This document shows positions 30,166-38,399 of a stretch of 64,000 nucleotides of DNA, in pieces (position 1 is the stretch's first letter; every line of letters starts with the position of its first letter). A program made the position numbers and the translations under genes. The notes under the pieces are model-generated. The model ran no database searches. It saw only the letters and a list, made by a program, of their open reading frames with translations, and was not told the origin of the DNA. This DNA comes from Methylobacterium sp. J-067 (GTDB lineage: Bacteria; Pseudomonadota; Alphaproteobacteria; Rhizobiales; Beijerinckiaceae), in assembly GCF_022829465.1 (NCBI RefSeq), contig NZ_JAKSXZ010000058.1, forward strand, positions 140,605 through 204,604, written 5' to 3'.

Positions 30166-30469
30166 GCTCCGAAACTCAGCCCACCGGAACCGGGTCCGGG
30201 CCTCGGCCGGTGCTCGGCGACGGATTACAGGAGCGGGCGGGTCTCCACAATACGAGACGCCCCCAGCGGGCAATCGGGAAAACCGGCTTGCGCCCCCCGC
30301 CGCCAGCGGCTATAGCCCCCGCCCACCGGCACCCAACGGTTGCCGGCCCGGACTCGTCGCTCGGTGGAAGGGCAGACCCTTGACAGGGTCGGGCCAATCT
30401 TCGAGACGCTTTCGATCCGGCTGGACTGTTTCGAAGCGTTTGGATTCCTCGTATCCGAACGGTCGAGAT
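30166..30469. other. Intergenic region between glycosyltransferase operon and tRNA-Val
   Basis: No gene is seen. The left part should carry the promoter of the glycosyltransferase operon (minus strand). The right part should carry the tRNA promoter: a TTGACA hexamer occurs at 30380-30385, but no convincing -10 box follows at the normal distance. A short inverted repeat CCGGCA/TGCCGG lies near 30327-30347. Confidence 0.5.
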
Positions 30470-30544
30470 GGAGACGTAGCACAGCGGTAGTGCATTCCCT
30501 TGACATGGGAAAGGTCACAGGTTCGATCCCTGTCGTCTCCACCA
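30470..30544 (+). tRNA. tRNA-Val (anticodon GAC)
   Basis: Complete cloverleaf: acceptor GGAGACG pairs with CGTCTCC, D-arm GCAC/GTGC with an AGCGGTA loop, anticodon stem TTCCC/GGGAA with loop TTGACAT giving GAC, T-arm ACAGG/CCTGT with TTCGATC, discriminator A and an encoded CCA. It reads GUC and GUU valine codons. No integrase or duplicated 3' end is seen beside it. Confidence 0.97.
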
Positions 30545-30555
30545 TCCGTCCACGC

Positions 30556-31098
30556 TCAGGGCATAAGTGAGCCCGGCGGCGCCGAAGCCCTCAGAATCGC
30601 CATCACCGCCTCCGGTGAGATTGGGCAGCCGGCCGGCACGATGACCTTCACGGCCAATTCATCGATGGCCGGCATCCGGTCCCCCGTCAGCCGCGCCGAG
30701 GCCAGCCGCGCGAGATAGATCGCGTTGAGGCGGATCGTGATGAACCGGCTGTCGAGGACGCGGCCCCGATAGACGTAGGCGACATGGTCCGTCGGCCCGG
30801 GACGGCCGACGAGGGACGGATCCGGCTGGTAGGGACTGGCCTCAACGAAATCGACCGCGATCGGCGCGGCGCACTCCGCGACGCGCATCGTGAGGGGTCC
30901 GGCGGCAGCGCGCGGCCACAGCCCTCCCATGCCGAGGTCGACGGGGCCGCCGGAGGCTTCCCAGCCGTCCCGATGGGCGGGCGGCGCCTGGCGCCGGGAG
31001 ACCTCGACCCGGACCACCACCGACGCGACGACGAGGGCGCAGAGCAGCGCGAGGCCGCCCCGCGCCCAGGGGGTCAGCGGTGCGGCATGGGCCGGCAT
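30556..31098 (-). CDS. Exosortase-locus membrane-anchored protein
   Basis: Protein of 180 residues, not assigned to a named family. One N-terminal membrane helix (about 12-32, LALLCALVVASVVV) is followed by a periplasmic domain of about 145 residues that includes GMGGLWPRAAAGP, VDFVEASPYQPDP and HVAYVYRGRVLDSRFI. Its start overlaps the exosortase stop by 25 bases, so it is the third gene of a coupled operon. The position matches that of EpsI-like accessory proteins in other exosortase loci, and that role is inferred from place and topology only. ATG at 31098. Confidence 0.7.
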   Translation of the reverse strand: MPAHAAPLTPWARGGLALLCALVVASVVVRVEVSRRQAPPAHRDGWEASGGPVDLGMGGLWPRAAAGPLTMRVAECAAPIAVDFVEASPYQPDPSLVGRPGPTDHVAYVYRGRVLDSRFITIRLNAIYLARLASARLTGDRMPAIDELAVKVIVPAGCPISPEAVMAILRASAPPGSLMP

Positions 31099-31925
31099 GC
31101 GCCTCTCTCCACGCAGAGCAGGATGGGAACGATGGCGGCCGCGACGGAGCCCAGCGCCACCACGGTCGCGCCCGATCCGTCGTGCCAGAACAGGTAGGCC
31201 TCCCGCGAGGGCAGCATCGCCAGGATGCGCGTGACGTTGACGGCGACCACGAGGCAGGCGCTCACGCCGAGGGCGCGGGCGGCCGCCGCATCCGCCGGGT
31301 GCCGGGCGATCTTCAGGATCGAGAGCCAGATCAGCACCGTCAGCGACAGGTTGTGGAACGAGGAGCACCCTTCCAGGAGGACGACCGACCAATCGCCGCG
31401 CACGGAGATCCGGGCGCCGTCGACGGCGATGCCGTCGAAGAGCAGGCGTCCGAACCGCTGGATGACGGCGACCTCGAACACCTCGATCAGCTGGTAGGCG
31501 AGCTTGAAGAGCAACTTGCCCCACAGTTCGTAGACCGACAGCGCGAGCCACATGTGGCTGAGGTCGCGCAGGAGCCGGTCGGACCGTCTCGCGAGGAGGA
31601 ACCACATCCCGGCGAGGGTCGTGGCCAGGTAGACGCCGTGATGCTCCGGCACGAACCACGCCAGCGCGGCCACAAGCAGGACCACGAGGTCGCCGCGGCC
31701 GAGGACGGCGCGGGGGCCGGCGAGGACCAGCGACACGCAGGCCGCCAGCCCGAACGCTTCACCGATGTTGAATTCGACGAGACGCTGTGCGGTCTGCGCG
31801 GCTTCGAGCAGGTGCCGTTGCGCGACGGCGGACAGGACGGTGCCGCAGGCGAAGACCAGCAGGGCGCTGCCGCCCGCTCCGAGCCGTGCGGCGGCGCTCC
31901 CGCCGCGCAGGGCCGCGACCCTCAC
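31074..31925 (-). CDS. Exosortase/archaeosortase family protein
   Basis: Polytopic membrane protease-transpeptidase, 283 residues, with about seven hydrophobic segments. The three catalytic residues of the exosortase family are visible: Cys at C187 in LLEGCSSFHN, Arg at R233 in VNVTRI, and His at H248 in FWHDGSG. Exosortases cut substrates that carry a C-terminal sorting signal and are thought to attach or release them at the outer surface, usually along with exopolysaccharide production. The GTG start at 31925 overlaps the stop of its likely substrate gene by 4 bases. The exosortase subtype could not be determined. Confidence 0.88.
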   Translation of the reverse strand: MRVAALRGGSAAARLGAGGSALLVFACGTVLSAVAQRHLLEAAQTAQRLVEFNIGEAFGLAACVSLVLAGPRAVLGRGDLVVLLVAALAWFVPEHHGVYLATTLAGMWFLLARRSDRLLRDLSHMWLALSVYELWGKLLFKLAYQLIEVFEVAVIQRFGRLLFDGIAVDGARISVRGDWSVVLLEGCSSFHNLSLTVLIWLSILKIARHPADAAAARALGVSACLVVAVNVTRILAMLPSREAYLFWHDGSGATVVALGSVAAAIVPILLCVERGACRPMPHR

Positions 31926-32332
31926 GCCACACGCGGGGTTGCGCGATCACGCCGCCGCCGCAGGATCGCGACGGTCGCCCCGACCAAGAGCAGGGCGAGG
32001 CCGGCATTCACCTCGGGCGAGGGGGCTCCGCCGGAGCCGCCTCCGCCGAGGCTCGCCCCGCCGCCGCCGCCGGAACTCACTTCGAGCAGGACCGCCCCGA
32101 AGGACCGGCTCGGCGTCCGGTTCACCGCAGCCCCATCCTGAAAACCGCCGGACGCCGGGGCGGCAAGGGCACGCGTGACGGCGAGGGGCGAACCGGAGAG
32201 GAACAGACGCGGGTCGGCGCCGACGGCATGATCGACCGACAGGCTCGATGAAGGATTGCCGCTTCCGGCAGTCACGGGACTGCACAGGCACAGCCCAACT
32301 TCATTGAAAAAGCACGTACCTACGTAGTTCAT
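31922..32332 (-). CDS. Probable dedicated exosortase substrate with PEP-CTERM-like tail
   Basis: Short protein of 136 residues. The C-terminus is a tripartite sorting signal: a PSPEVN motif (104-109), a hydrophobic helix (about 111-124) and a basic cluster RRRR (125-128). A Gly-rich linker (residues 88-102) precedes it. The N-terminus has four cysteines or hydrophobics (VGTCFFNEVGLCLCS) but is not a textbook signal peptide, so the true start may be elsewhere; ATG 32332 lacks a strong ribosome site. It is the first gene of the coupled substrate-exosortase-accessory operon, which makes it the most likely client. Confidence 0.7.
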   Translation of the reverse strand: MNYVGTCFFNEVGLCLCSPVTAGSGNPSSSLSVDHAVGADPRLFLSGSPLAVTRALAAPASGGFQDGAAVNRTPSRSFGAVLLEVSSGGGGGASLGGGGSGGAPSPEVNAGLALLLVGATVAILRRRRDRATPRVA

Positions 32333-32526
32333 GACAAAAACTCAGATAAAATGTCATGATGACACTAATCTTCCGAAGTGAAATCAGTCGCAACCCTTAA
32401 GCGTCGTTAACGATGATGAGTCACAGGTAAGTTTAACGGACGATCGCGGCGCAACACACGAATGGCCGAGCTTTGGCGAGTCCTGAGATGGAATCGCGGC
32501 ACCAATACTGGCGCGCGGGCCGCGGA

Positions 32527-32563
32527 AACGACAAAGCCCGCCGCGGCGGGGGCCGGGCGGGCT
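32527..32563 (-). terminator. Terminator of the 44-residue protein gene
   Basis: An 8-bp stem (32535-32542 with 32556-32563) with a GC-rich loop that can itself pair further is followed on the minus strand by TTTGTCGTTT. It lies 34 bases past the small gene's stop. Confidence 0.65.
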
Positions 32564-32597
32564 GCGAGGATACGGGCCTGGGCTCAGGCCGCGTGCG

Positions 32598-32732
32598 TCA
32601 GATCAGATAGACGGTGCCGGCGGCCTTGAAGGCCTTGGGGCAGTTGCTGCCATCGACGAGCCTCTGCGCCTCGGCGAGCGTGAGCTGCCGTGACATCGCC
32701 ACCTCCGCGAGGGTCATCCACTTGCTGGTCAT
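32598..32732 (-). CDS. Small protein of 44 residues, hypothetical
   Basis: Predicted 44-residue protein beginning MTSKWMTLAEVAMSRQLTLA and ending VYLI. I accept it because an ideal AGGAGG ribosome site lies 8 bases before the ATG at 32732 and a terminator follows. The middle (LTLAEAQRLVDGSNCPKAF) is amphipathic. The sequence resembles a shortened helix-turn-helix or excisionase-like start, but too little is present to assign function. It is isolated on both sides by more than 60 bases. Confidence 0.6.
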   Translation of the reverse strand: MTSKWMTLAEVAMSRQLTLAEAQRLVDGSNCPKAFKAAGTVYLI

Positions 32733-32804
32733 GCCGGGTCCTCCTGTTCCGCGTTTCCCGCTTAACGAGGATGGACGGGTTTTGTTCACGGCCGGGAGGG
32801 CCGG

Positions 32805-35800
32805 TCACTCCGCCGCGCGCAGGGCGGGGGGCGCCTGCGGGTCCGCCGGCGTCGGATCGTCGAGGGCCGCGTCGACATCGTCCGGCTTGTCCCGGAAGGA
32901 CAGGCGGTGCGCCAGCCGGTCGAGGTAGATGTAGATCACCGGGGTCGTGAAGAGCGTCAGGATCTGGCTCACCGCGAGGCCGCCGACCATGGCGTAGCCG
33001 AGCGGCTGCCGGATCTCCGAGCCGGTGCCGGTGGCGAACATCAGCGGGATGCCGCCGAGCAGGGCCGCCATCGTGGTCATCAGGATGGGGCGGAAGCGCA
33101 TCAACGCCGCCTGCCGGATGGCCACCTCCGGGGTCAGGCCCTCCTCGCGCTCGGCCACGATGGCGAAGTCGACCAGCATGATGCCGTTCTTCTTCACGAT
33201 GCCGATGAGGAGGATGATGCCGATCAAGGCGATCAGGCTGAAGTCGAACCCCGCCGCCATCAGCACTGCCAGGGCGCCGACGCCCGCGGAGGGCAGGGTC
33301 GAGAGGATGGTGATCGGGTGGATGAAGCTCTCGTAGAGGATGCCGAGGATCAGGTAGACCACGAACAGCGCCGCCAGGATCAGCAGCGGCACCGTCGAGA
33401 GCGATTGCTGGAACGCCTGCGCGGTGCCCTGGAAGCCGCTCGTCACGGTGGCCGGCACCTGCAGGTCCCGCATCGCCCGGCCGATCGCCTCCGTGGCCTG
33501 TCCCAGCGCCACGTCGGGGGCGAGGTTGAAGCTAATCGTCACCGCCGGGAACTGGCCCTGGTGGTTCACGGCGAGCGGCGCCACTGGATCGGTCGTCCAG
33601 CGGGCGAAGGCCGCCAGCGGCACCTGCCCGCCGCCGACCGGCGCCTTGATGTAGATCTTGTCGAGGCTCTCGACGCTGCCCTGCAGGGCCGGCAGCACCT
33701 CCATCACCACGTGGTAGCTGTTCAGCTGGGTGAAGTACTGCGCGATCTGGCGCTGGCCGAACGCGTCGTAGAGCGTGTCGTCGATGAGCTGGGGCGTGAT
33801 GCCGTAGCGCGAGGCGGCGTCGCGGTCGATCGACAGCGTGAGCGTCGTGCCGCGTGTCTGCTGGTCGGTGGCGACGTCGCGCAGTTCGGGCAGGGTCTTC
33901 ATCGCGTCGAGGATGCGCGGTGCCCAAGTGTTCAGCTCGGCGAGGTCCGGGTCCTGCAGCGTGTATTCGAACTGCGTCCGCGAGGTCCGGCCGCCGGTGC
34001 GCACGTCCTGGGTCGCCTGGATGAAGGTGCGGATGCCCTCCACCCGCTCCAGCTGCGGCCGCAGCCGGCTGATCACCTGGAACGCGTTGGCGTCGCGCTC
34101 GTCGCGGGGCTTGAGGGCGATGTACATGCGCCCGGAATTGAGCGCCTGCCCGTTGCCGCCGAGCGACATGCCGAGCCCGGCCACCGCCGGATCGGCCTGG
34201 ACGATGGCGCCGACCTTCTCCTGCAGCGCCTTCATCGCCGAGAACGAGATGTCCTGCCCCGCCTCGGTGACGCCGATCATGAAGCCGGTGTCCTGCTGCG
34301 GGAAGAAGCCCTTCGGGATCGCCACGAACAGGTAGCCGGTCAGCCCCAGCGTGGCGAAGAAGACGAGGAGCGTGACGCGGCGGAAGCGCAGGGCGACGTC
34401 CAGCGCGTCGGCATAGGCCGCGAGCAGCCCGTCGAACGCGGCTTCGCTCATCCGGTAGAGGCGGCCGTGGCGCTCGGCCGAATGCGGCTTGAGGAGCCGC
34501 GAGGCCATCATCGGCGTGAGCGTCAGCGAGACGAAGGCCGAGACCGCGATGGTCATCGACAGGACGACGGCGAATTCCCGGAACAGGCGGCCGATGATCC
34601 CGCCCATCAGGAGGAGGGGGATCAGCACCGCGATCAGCGAGACCGAGATCGAGACGATGGTGAAGCCGATCTCGCCCGCGCCCTTGAACGCGGCCTCCAT
34701 GGGCCGCATCCCCTCCTCGATGTAGCGGCTGATGTTTTCCAAGACGACGATGGCGTCGTCCACCACGAAGCCGACCGAGATGGTCAGGGCCATCAGGGAG
34801 AGGTTGTCGAGGGTGTAGCCCGCCATCCACATCAGCGCGCAGGCGCCGAGCAGGGCCAGCGGCACGGTCACGCTCGGGATCACCGTCGCCCAGAAGCTGC
34901 GCAGGAAGACGAAGATCACGCCGACGACCAGCGCGATGGTCAGGATCAGGGTGAACTGCACGTCCTCCACCGAGGCGCGGATCGTCTGGGTCCGGTCGCT
35001 GAGGACGCCGATCGTGATGGCCGTCGGCAGGGTGGCGGTCAGGCGCGGCAGCTGCTCCTTGATGCTGTCCACCGTGTCGATGACGTTGGCGCCGGGCTGC
35101 TTGAACACCACGAGGAAGATGCCGCGCTTGCCGTTGGTCCAGCCCGCCTGCTTCGTGTCCTCCGGGCCGGCGACCGACTGGCCGATGTCGCGCACGCGCA
35201 GGGGGGCGCCGTCGCGATAGGCGATGATAACGTCGTTCCAGTTCTGCGCGGCGGTGAGCTGGTCGTTGGCGTAGATCGTGTAACTGTGGCTGCCGCCGTC
35301 GATGCTGCCCTTCGGGTTGTTGACGGTGGTGAGCGTCAGCTGCGCGCGCACGTCCTCCAGGGACAATCCCTTGGCGACGAGCTTGGCGGGGTCGATCTGG
35401 ATGCGCACGGCCGGCTTCTGCTGGCCGCCGATGAACACCTGCGCGACGCCGGAGATCTGGCTGATGCGCTGGGCGAGTTGCACGTCCACCGCGTCGTCCA
35501 CGTCGATCAGCGGCATGGTGTCGGAGGTCGCCGACAGCAGCAGGATCGGCGAATCGGCCGGGTTCACCTTGCGGTAGGTCGGCGGGGTCGGCAGGTTCTT
35601 CGGGAGCTGGCCGCTGGCGGCGTTGATCGCCGCCTGGATGTCGCTCGCCGCGCCGTCGATGTTGCGGTTCAGGTCGAACTGCACCGTGACCGTCGAGATG
35701 CCGAGCGAACTCGTCGAGGTCATCTGCGAGACGCCGGGGATCTGCGAGAACTGCCGCTCCAGGGGCTGCGCGACGGACGAGGCCATCGTCTCCGGGCTCG

Positions 35801-35969
35801 CGCCGGGGAGCTGGGCCGTCACCTGGATGGTCGGGAAATCCACCTGCGGCAGGGGCGCGACGCCGAGCAGCGGATAGGCCACCACCCCGAGGAACAGGTT
35901 GCCGACCATGATGAGCGTGGTCGCGACCGGGAACCGGATGAACGGCGCCGAGATCCCGCCCTTCGTCAC
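32805..35969 (-). CDS. Efflux RND transporter permease subunit
   Basis: Inner-membrane proton-driven drug efflux permease of the HAE1/MdtBC-like RND family, 1054 residues, 12 membrane helices and two large periplasmic loops. Helix-4 acidic pair (FVVDDAIVVLENI) and helix-10 Lys (IVKKNGIMLVDFA) form the proton relay. N-terminus is FIRFPVATTLIMVGN; the MASSVAQPLERQFSQIPGV porter motif follows. The GTG at 35969 overlaps the adaptor stop by 4 bases (GTGA). An outer-membrane TolC-like partner is not in this window. Substrates unknown. Confidence 0.95.
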   Translation of the reverse strand: MTKGGISAPFIRFPVATTLIMVGNLFLGVVAYPLLGVAPLPQVDFPTIQVTAQLPGASPETMASSVAQPLERQFSQIPGVSQMTSTSSLGISTVTVQFDLNRNIDGAASDIQAAINAASGQLPKNLPTPPTYRKVNPADSPILLLSATSDTMPLIDVDDAVDVQLAQRISQISGVAQVFIGGQQKPAVRIQIDPAKLVAKGLSLEDVRAQLTLTTVNNPKGSIDGGSHSYTIYANDQLTAAQNWNDVIIAYRDGAPLRVRDIGQSVAGPEDTKQAGWTNGKRGIFLVVFKQPGANVIDTVDSIKEQLPRLTATLPTAITIGVLSDRTQTIRASVEDVQFTLILTIALVVGVIFVFLRSFWATVIPSVTVPLALLGACALMWMAGYTLDNLSLMALTISVGFVVDDAIVVLENISRYIEEGMRPMEAAFKGAGEIGFTIVSISVSLIAVLIPLLLMGGIIGRLFREFAVVLSMTIAVSAFVSLTLTPMMASRLLKPHSAERHGRLYRMSEAAFDGLLAAYADALDVALRFRRVTLLVFFATLGLTGYLFVAIPKGFFPQQDTGFMIGVTEAGQDISFSAMKALQEKVGAIVQADPAVAGLGMSLGGNGQALNSGRMYIALKPRDERDANAFQVISRLRPQLERVEGIRTFIQATQDVRTGGRTSRTQFEYTLQDPDLAELNTWAPRILDAMKTLPELRDVATDQQTRGTTLTLSIDRDAASRYGITPQLIDDTLYDAFGQRQIAQYFTQLNSYHVVMEVLPALQGSVESLDKIYIKAPVGGGQVPLAAFARWTTDPVAPLAVNHQGQFPAVTISFNLAPDVALGQATEAIGRAMRDLQVPATVTSGFQGTAQAFQQSLSTVPLLILAALFVVYLILGILYESFIHPITILSTLPSAGVGALAVLMAAGFDFSLIALIGIILLIGIVKKNGIMLVDFAIVAEREEGLTPEVAIRQAALMRFRPILMTTMAALLGGIPLMFATGTGSEIRQPLGYAMVGGLAVSQILTLFTTPVIYIYLDRLAHRLSFRDKPDDVDAALDDPTPADPQAPPALRAAE

Positions 35970-37234
35970 CGGATCGTCTCCGTCGGCGTCAGCGCCTGCG
36001 CGGTGTGGGCGGCGCCGTGCGGATCGGCCACGAGGCTGCCCTCCTGCACCTTGTACTGGCCGGCGACGATCACCTGCTCGCCGGGCTGGAAATCCCCGCT
36101 GAGGATCCGGGTCCGGCCCGAATCCGAGCGCCCCGCCTTCAGCGGACGCGGGTGCGCCCGGCTCGCGTCGTCCACGACGAAGGCGAACAGGCCGTCCGGC
36201 CCGTGCTGGATCGCGTTGTCGGGGACGGTCGTGGCCTGAGCCACCGTGCCGACGCGCATCTTGGTCGAGACCGACAGGCCCGGCCACAGGGCGTGGGTCT
36301 TGTTCTCGTACACGGCCTTGAGGCGGATCGTGCCGGTCGCGGTGTCGACCTGATTGTTGAACAGGGCGAGCTTGCCGTCCGCGAGCTTGGTGAGCCCGTC
36401 CGACGACCATGCCTCCACCGGCACGTCGCCGGCCTTCAGGGCCGCCGTGATCGCGGGCAACTGGTCCTCCGGCGCCGTGAAGACGACGAAGATCGGCTCC
36501 ACCTGTGTGATCGTCACGATCGGGGTCTGCCCCGCCGCCGTGACGATGTTGCCGATATCGACCTGCCGGAAGCCCGTGACGCCGTCGATGGGCGCGCGGA
36601 TCGAGGCGTAGCCAACCTGCGTCGTGGCGTTGTCGATGGCGGCCTGATCGGAGGCCACCTGCGCGGTCAATTGGGCGACCAGGGCGGTCTGCGTCTCCAA
36701 TTGCTGCCGGGAGGCGTAGGCGCCGAGGCCGGCATAGCGCGTCTGGTCGGCCTTGGCGTTGCCGAGATTGGCCGTGTCCTGGTCCTTCTTGGCCTTCGCC
36801 TGATCCAGCGCCGCCTGATAGGGGCGCGGATCGACCTGCACCAGGAGGTCGCCCTTGTGGACCGTCTGGCCCTCGCGGAAGGCGACCTGCTGGATCTCGC
36901 CGTCGACGCGGGTGCGCACCTGGACGGTGTTGTAGGCCTGCACGGTGCCCAGCCCGTTCGTCACCAGGGCGAAGGGCCCCCGCTCGACCATCCCGAGGGT
37001 GACGGGCACGGGCAGCGCGACGTTCGTCTTGGCCTTCGCCGGGGGCTGGGACCAGCGGGTGTAGCCGTAGGCGCCGCCGCCCGCCCCGACGAGCAGGAGC
37101 AGGATCAGCCAGCCCGCACGGGATCGTTTCGGTGCGGGGCCCGTCGCCGGAGCGCGCGCGTCGCCGTCGCCCCGATGCGCCGTCGCCGCGTCCGGTCGAG
37201 GGGCGTCGCGCTCATGCCCGTCTTCACTCAGCAT
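35966..37234 (-). CDS. Efflux RND transporter periplasmic adaptor subunit
   Basis: Membrane-fusion adaptor of MdtA/AcrA type, 422 residues, bridging the permease with an outer-membrane channel. A cytoplasmic charged N-terminus precedes one membrane anchor (about residues 42-60, WLILLLLVGAGGGAYGYT). The lipoyl half (VDGEIQQVAFREGQTVHKGD), a short coiled hairpin, the second lipoyl half (YASIRAPIDGVTGF) and beta-barrel (RIKAVYENK-type segment) follow in the usual order. It is the first gene of a two-gene operon and overlaps the permease gene. No linked regulator gene is present. Confidence 0.93.
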   Translation of the reverse strand: MLSEDGHERDAPRPDAATAHRGDGDARAPATGPAPKRSRAGWLILLLLVGAGGGAYGYTRWSQPPAKAKTNVALPVPVTLGMVERGPFALVTNGLGTVQAYNTVQVRTRVDGEIQQVAFREGQTVHKGDLLVQVDPRPYQAALDQAKAKKDQDTANLGNAKADQTRYAGLGAYASRQQLETQTALVAQLTAQVASDQAAIDNATTQVGYASIRAPIDGVTGFRQVDIGNIVTAAGQTPIVTITQVEPIFVVFTAPEDQLPAITAALKAGDVPVEAWSSDGLTKLADGKLALFNNQVDTATGTIRLKAVYENKTHALWPGLSVSTKMRVGTVAQATTVPDNAIQHGPDGLFAFVVDDASRAHPRPLKAGRSDSGRTRILSGDFQPGEQVIVAGQYKVQEGSLVADPHGAAHTAQALTPTETIR

Positions 37235-37346
37235 CCGCCGGTTTCCGCCCGTTGATCCGTCCGCCCCGCGAACTGCAAGTATTCTGCATGCAATCGCAGA
37301 CTTGTCACAGTTCGGTGTCCGGGATGTTTCTGGGGCGTCGGCGGCC

Positions 37347-37568
37347 TCAGGACGGGCCGGTCTCCAGGCGGTAGACCTCGAAGACCGTATCCCGCCACCG
37401 GAACCAGCGCTGGCCCGTCATCCGGTCGAATCCGTTGATGCGGCCGGACTTGGCGATGGACCTGACCAGGCGATTGGCCAGGGCCACGCTGTCGATGTCG
37501 TAGGCGATCAATTCCGGAGGGCGCCGGATGTCGCCCTTCCGTTCCTGGATGAAGATCGAGTGCGGCAT
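37347..37568 (-). CDS. Small hypothetical protein, 73 residues
   Basis: Unrecognised 73-residue protein (MPHSIFIQERKGDIRRPPEL through WFRWRDTVFEVYRLETGPS), probably cytoplasmic, with mixed beta-like segments (RWFRWRDTVFEVYRL). ATG at 37568 chosen; a TTG 15 bases upstream is possible. It lies 112 bases upstream of the efflux operon on the same strand and could share its promoter. No characterised family signature is visible; evidence for being a gene is the composition and the absence of competing frames. Confidence 0.5.
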   Translation of the reverse strand: MPHSIFIQERKGDIRRPPELIAYDIDSVALANRLVRSIAKSGRINGFDRMTGQRWFRWRDTVFEVYRLETGPS

Positions 37569-37668
37569 GTCTGTCACCGGCAAACGACGTCGTGCCGGTC
37601 AACATACAACTTGTGAGCGAGTTCAGACGCGCCCTCGATGCGGTTAAGGAAGCGTCACGCGCCCATGT

Positions 37669-38367
37669 TCAGGCCGGCAGGACCACCACTTTCGTCTTCA
37701 CCGGGGTGCGGGCGTAGAGGTGGATCATGTCCTGGCTGAGCAGGCCGACGCAGCCGCTGGTGATGCCGCTGCCGATCGTCTCCGGGTCGCTCGTGGCGTA
37801 GATCGTATAGAGCGTGTAGGCGCCGTTCTGGTAGAGGTGCAAGGTGCGGGCGCCCAGTGGATTGTCGAGGCCGCCCGGCATGCCGCGGGCGTATTTCGCG
37901 GCCTCCGGCTGACGCTTGATCATCTCCTTCGGCGGCGTCCAGACCGCCCATTCGGACTTGCGGCCGACATAGGCGTCGCCGCTCCACAGGAAGCCGTCGC
38001 GCCCGACATTGGCGCCGTAGCGGGTCGCCGCGCCGCCGTCCTCGACCCGGTAGACGTAGTAGTTCTTCGGATCGACGATGATCGTGCCGGGCGCCTCCTT
38101 CGTCTCGTAGGCGACCGTCTTGCGGTAGTATTTCGGATCGACCTTGGCGATGTCGACCGCCGGGATCGGGAACTTCTCCTGCGGCAGCGGCCCGTAGAGG
38201 CTCGCCGCCTCGGCGAGGCTCGTCGAGTCGGAGGTCTTGCAGCCGCCGAGCGCCAGGGTGCCGAGGCCCATGGCCGAGCCGGCCAGGAACGACCGGCGGT
38301 CGAGCCGCCCGTGCGATGCGGCGCCGCCGCGTGCGGGGGCGCTGCCCCTCCGCCAATCCAGGATCAT
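37669..38367 (-). CDS. L,D-transpeptidase, Tat lipoprotein
   Basis: YkuD-fold L,D-transpeptidase, 232 residues, which forms 3-3 crosslinks in peptidoglycan or anchors proteins to it. A twin-arginine motif (DRRSFLAGSA) and lipobox LGGC give a lipidated C43, so it is membrane-tethered in the periplasm. The catalytic motif SGCVGLLSQD contains C206, with the upstream GTIIVDPKNYYVYRV and HLYQNGAYTLY strands of the fold and a family-typical G-x-T-S-G-C context. Single gene between a small protein gene and the cyclase gene. A Tat lipoprotein YkuD enzyme is common in Rhizobiales. Confidence 0.9.
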   Translation of the reverse strand: MILDWRRGSAPARGGAASHGRLDRRSFLAGSAMGLGTLALGGCKTSDSTSLAEAASLYGPLPQEKFPIPAVDIAKVDPKYYRKTVAYETKEAPGTIIVDPKNYYVYRVEDGGAATRYGANVGRDGFLWSGDAYVGRKSEWAVWTPPKEMIKRQPEAAKYARGMPGGLDNPLGARTLHLYQNGAYTLYTIYATSDPETIGSGITSGCVGLLSQDMIHLYARTPVKTKVVVLPA

Positions 38368-38399
38368 GGTCGTCGTCGTCCCGTGTGCGGCCTGCCGGC

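Noticed and set aside
30470..30544. tRNA-Val as an integration site for an element
   Set aside because: No integrase gene nearby and no second copy of the tRNA 3' end seen in the window.
32907..36239. 1110-codon frame on the plus strand
   Set aside because: Antisense to the RND permease; composition is a typical high-GC shadow.
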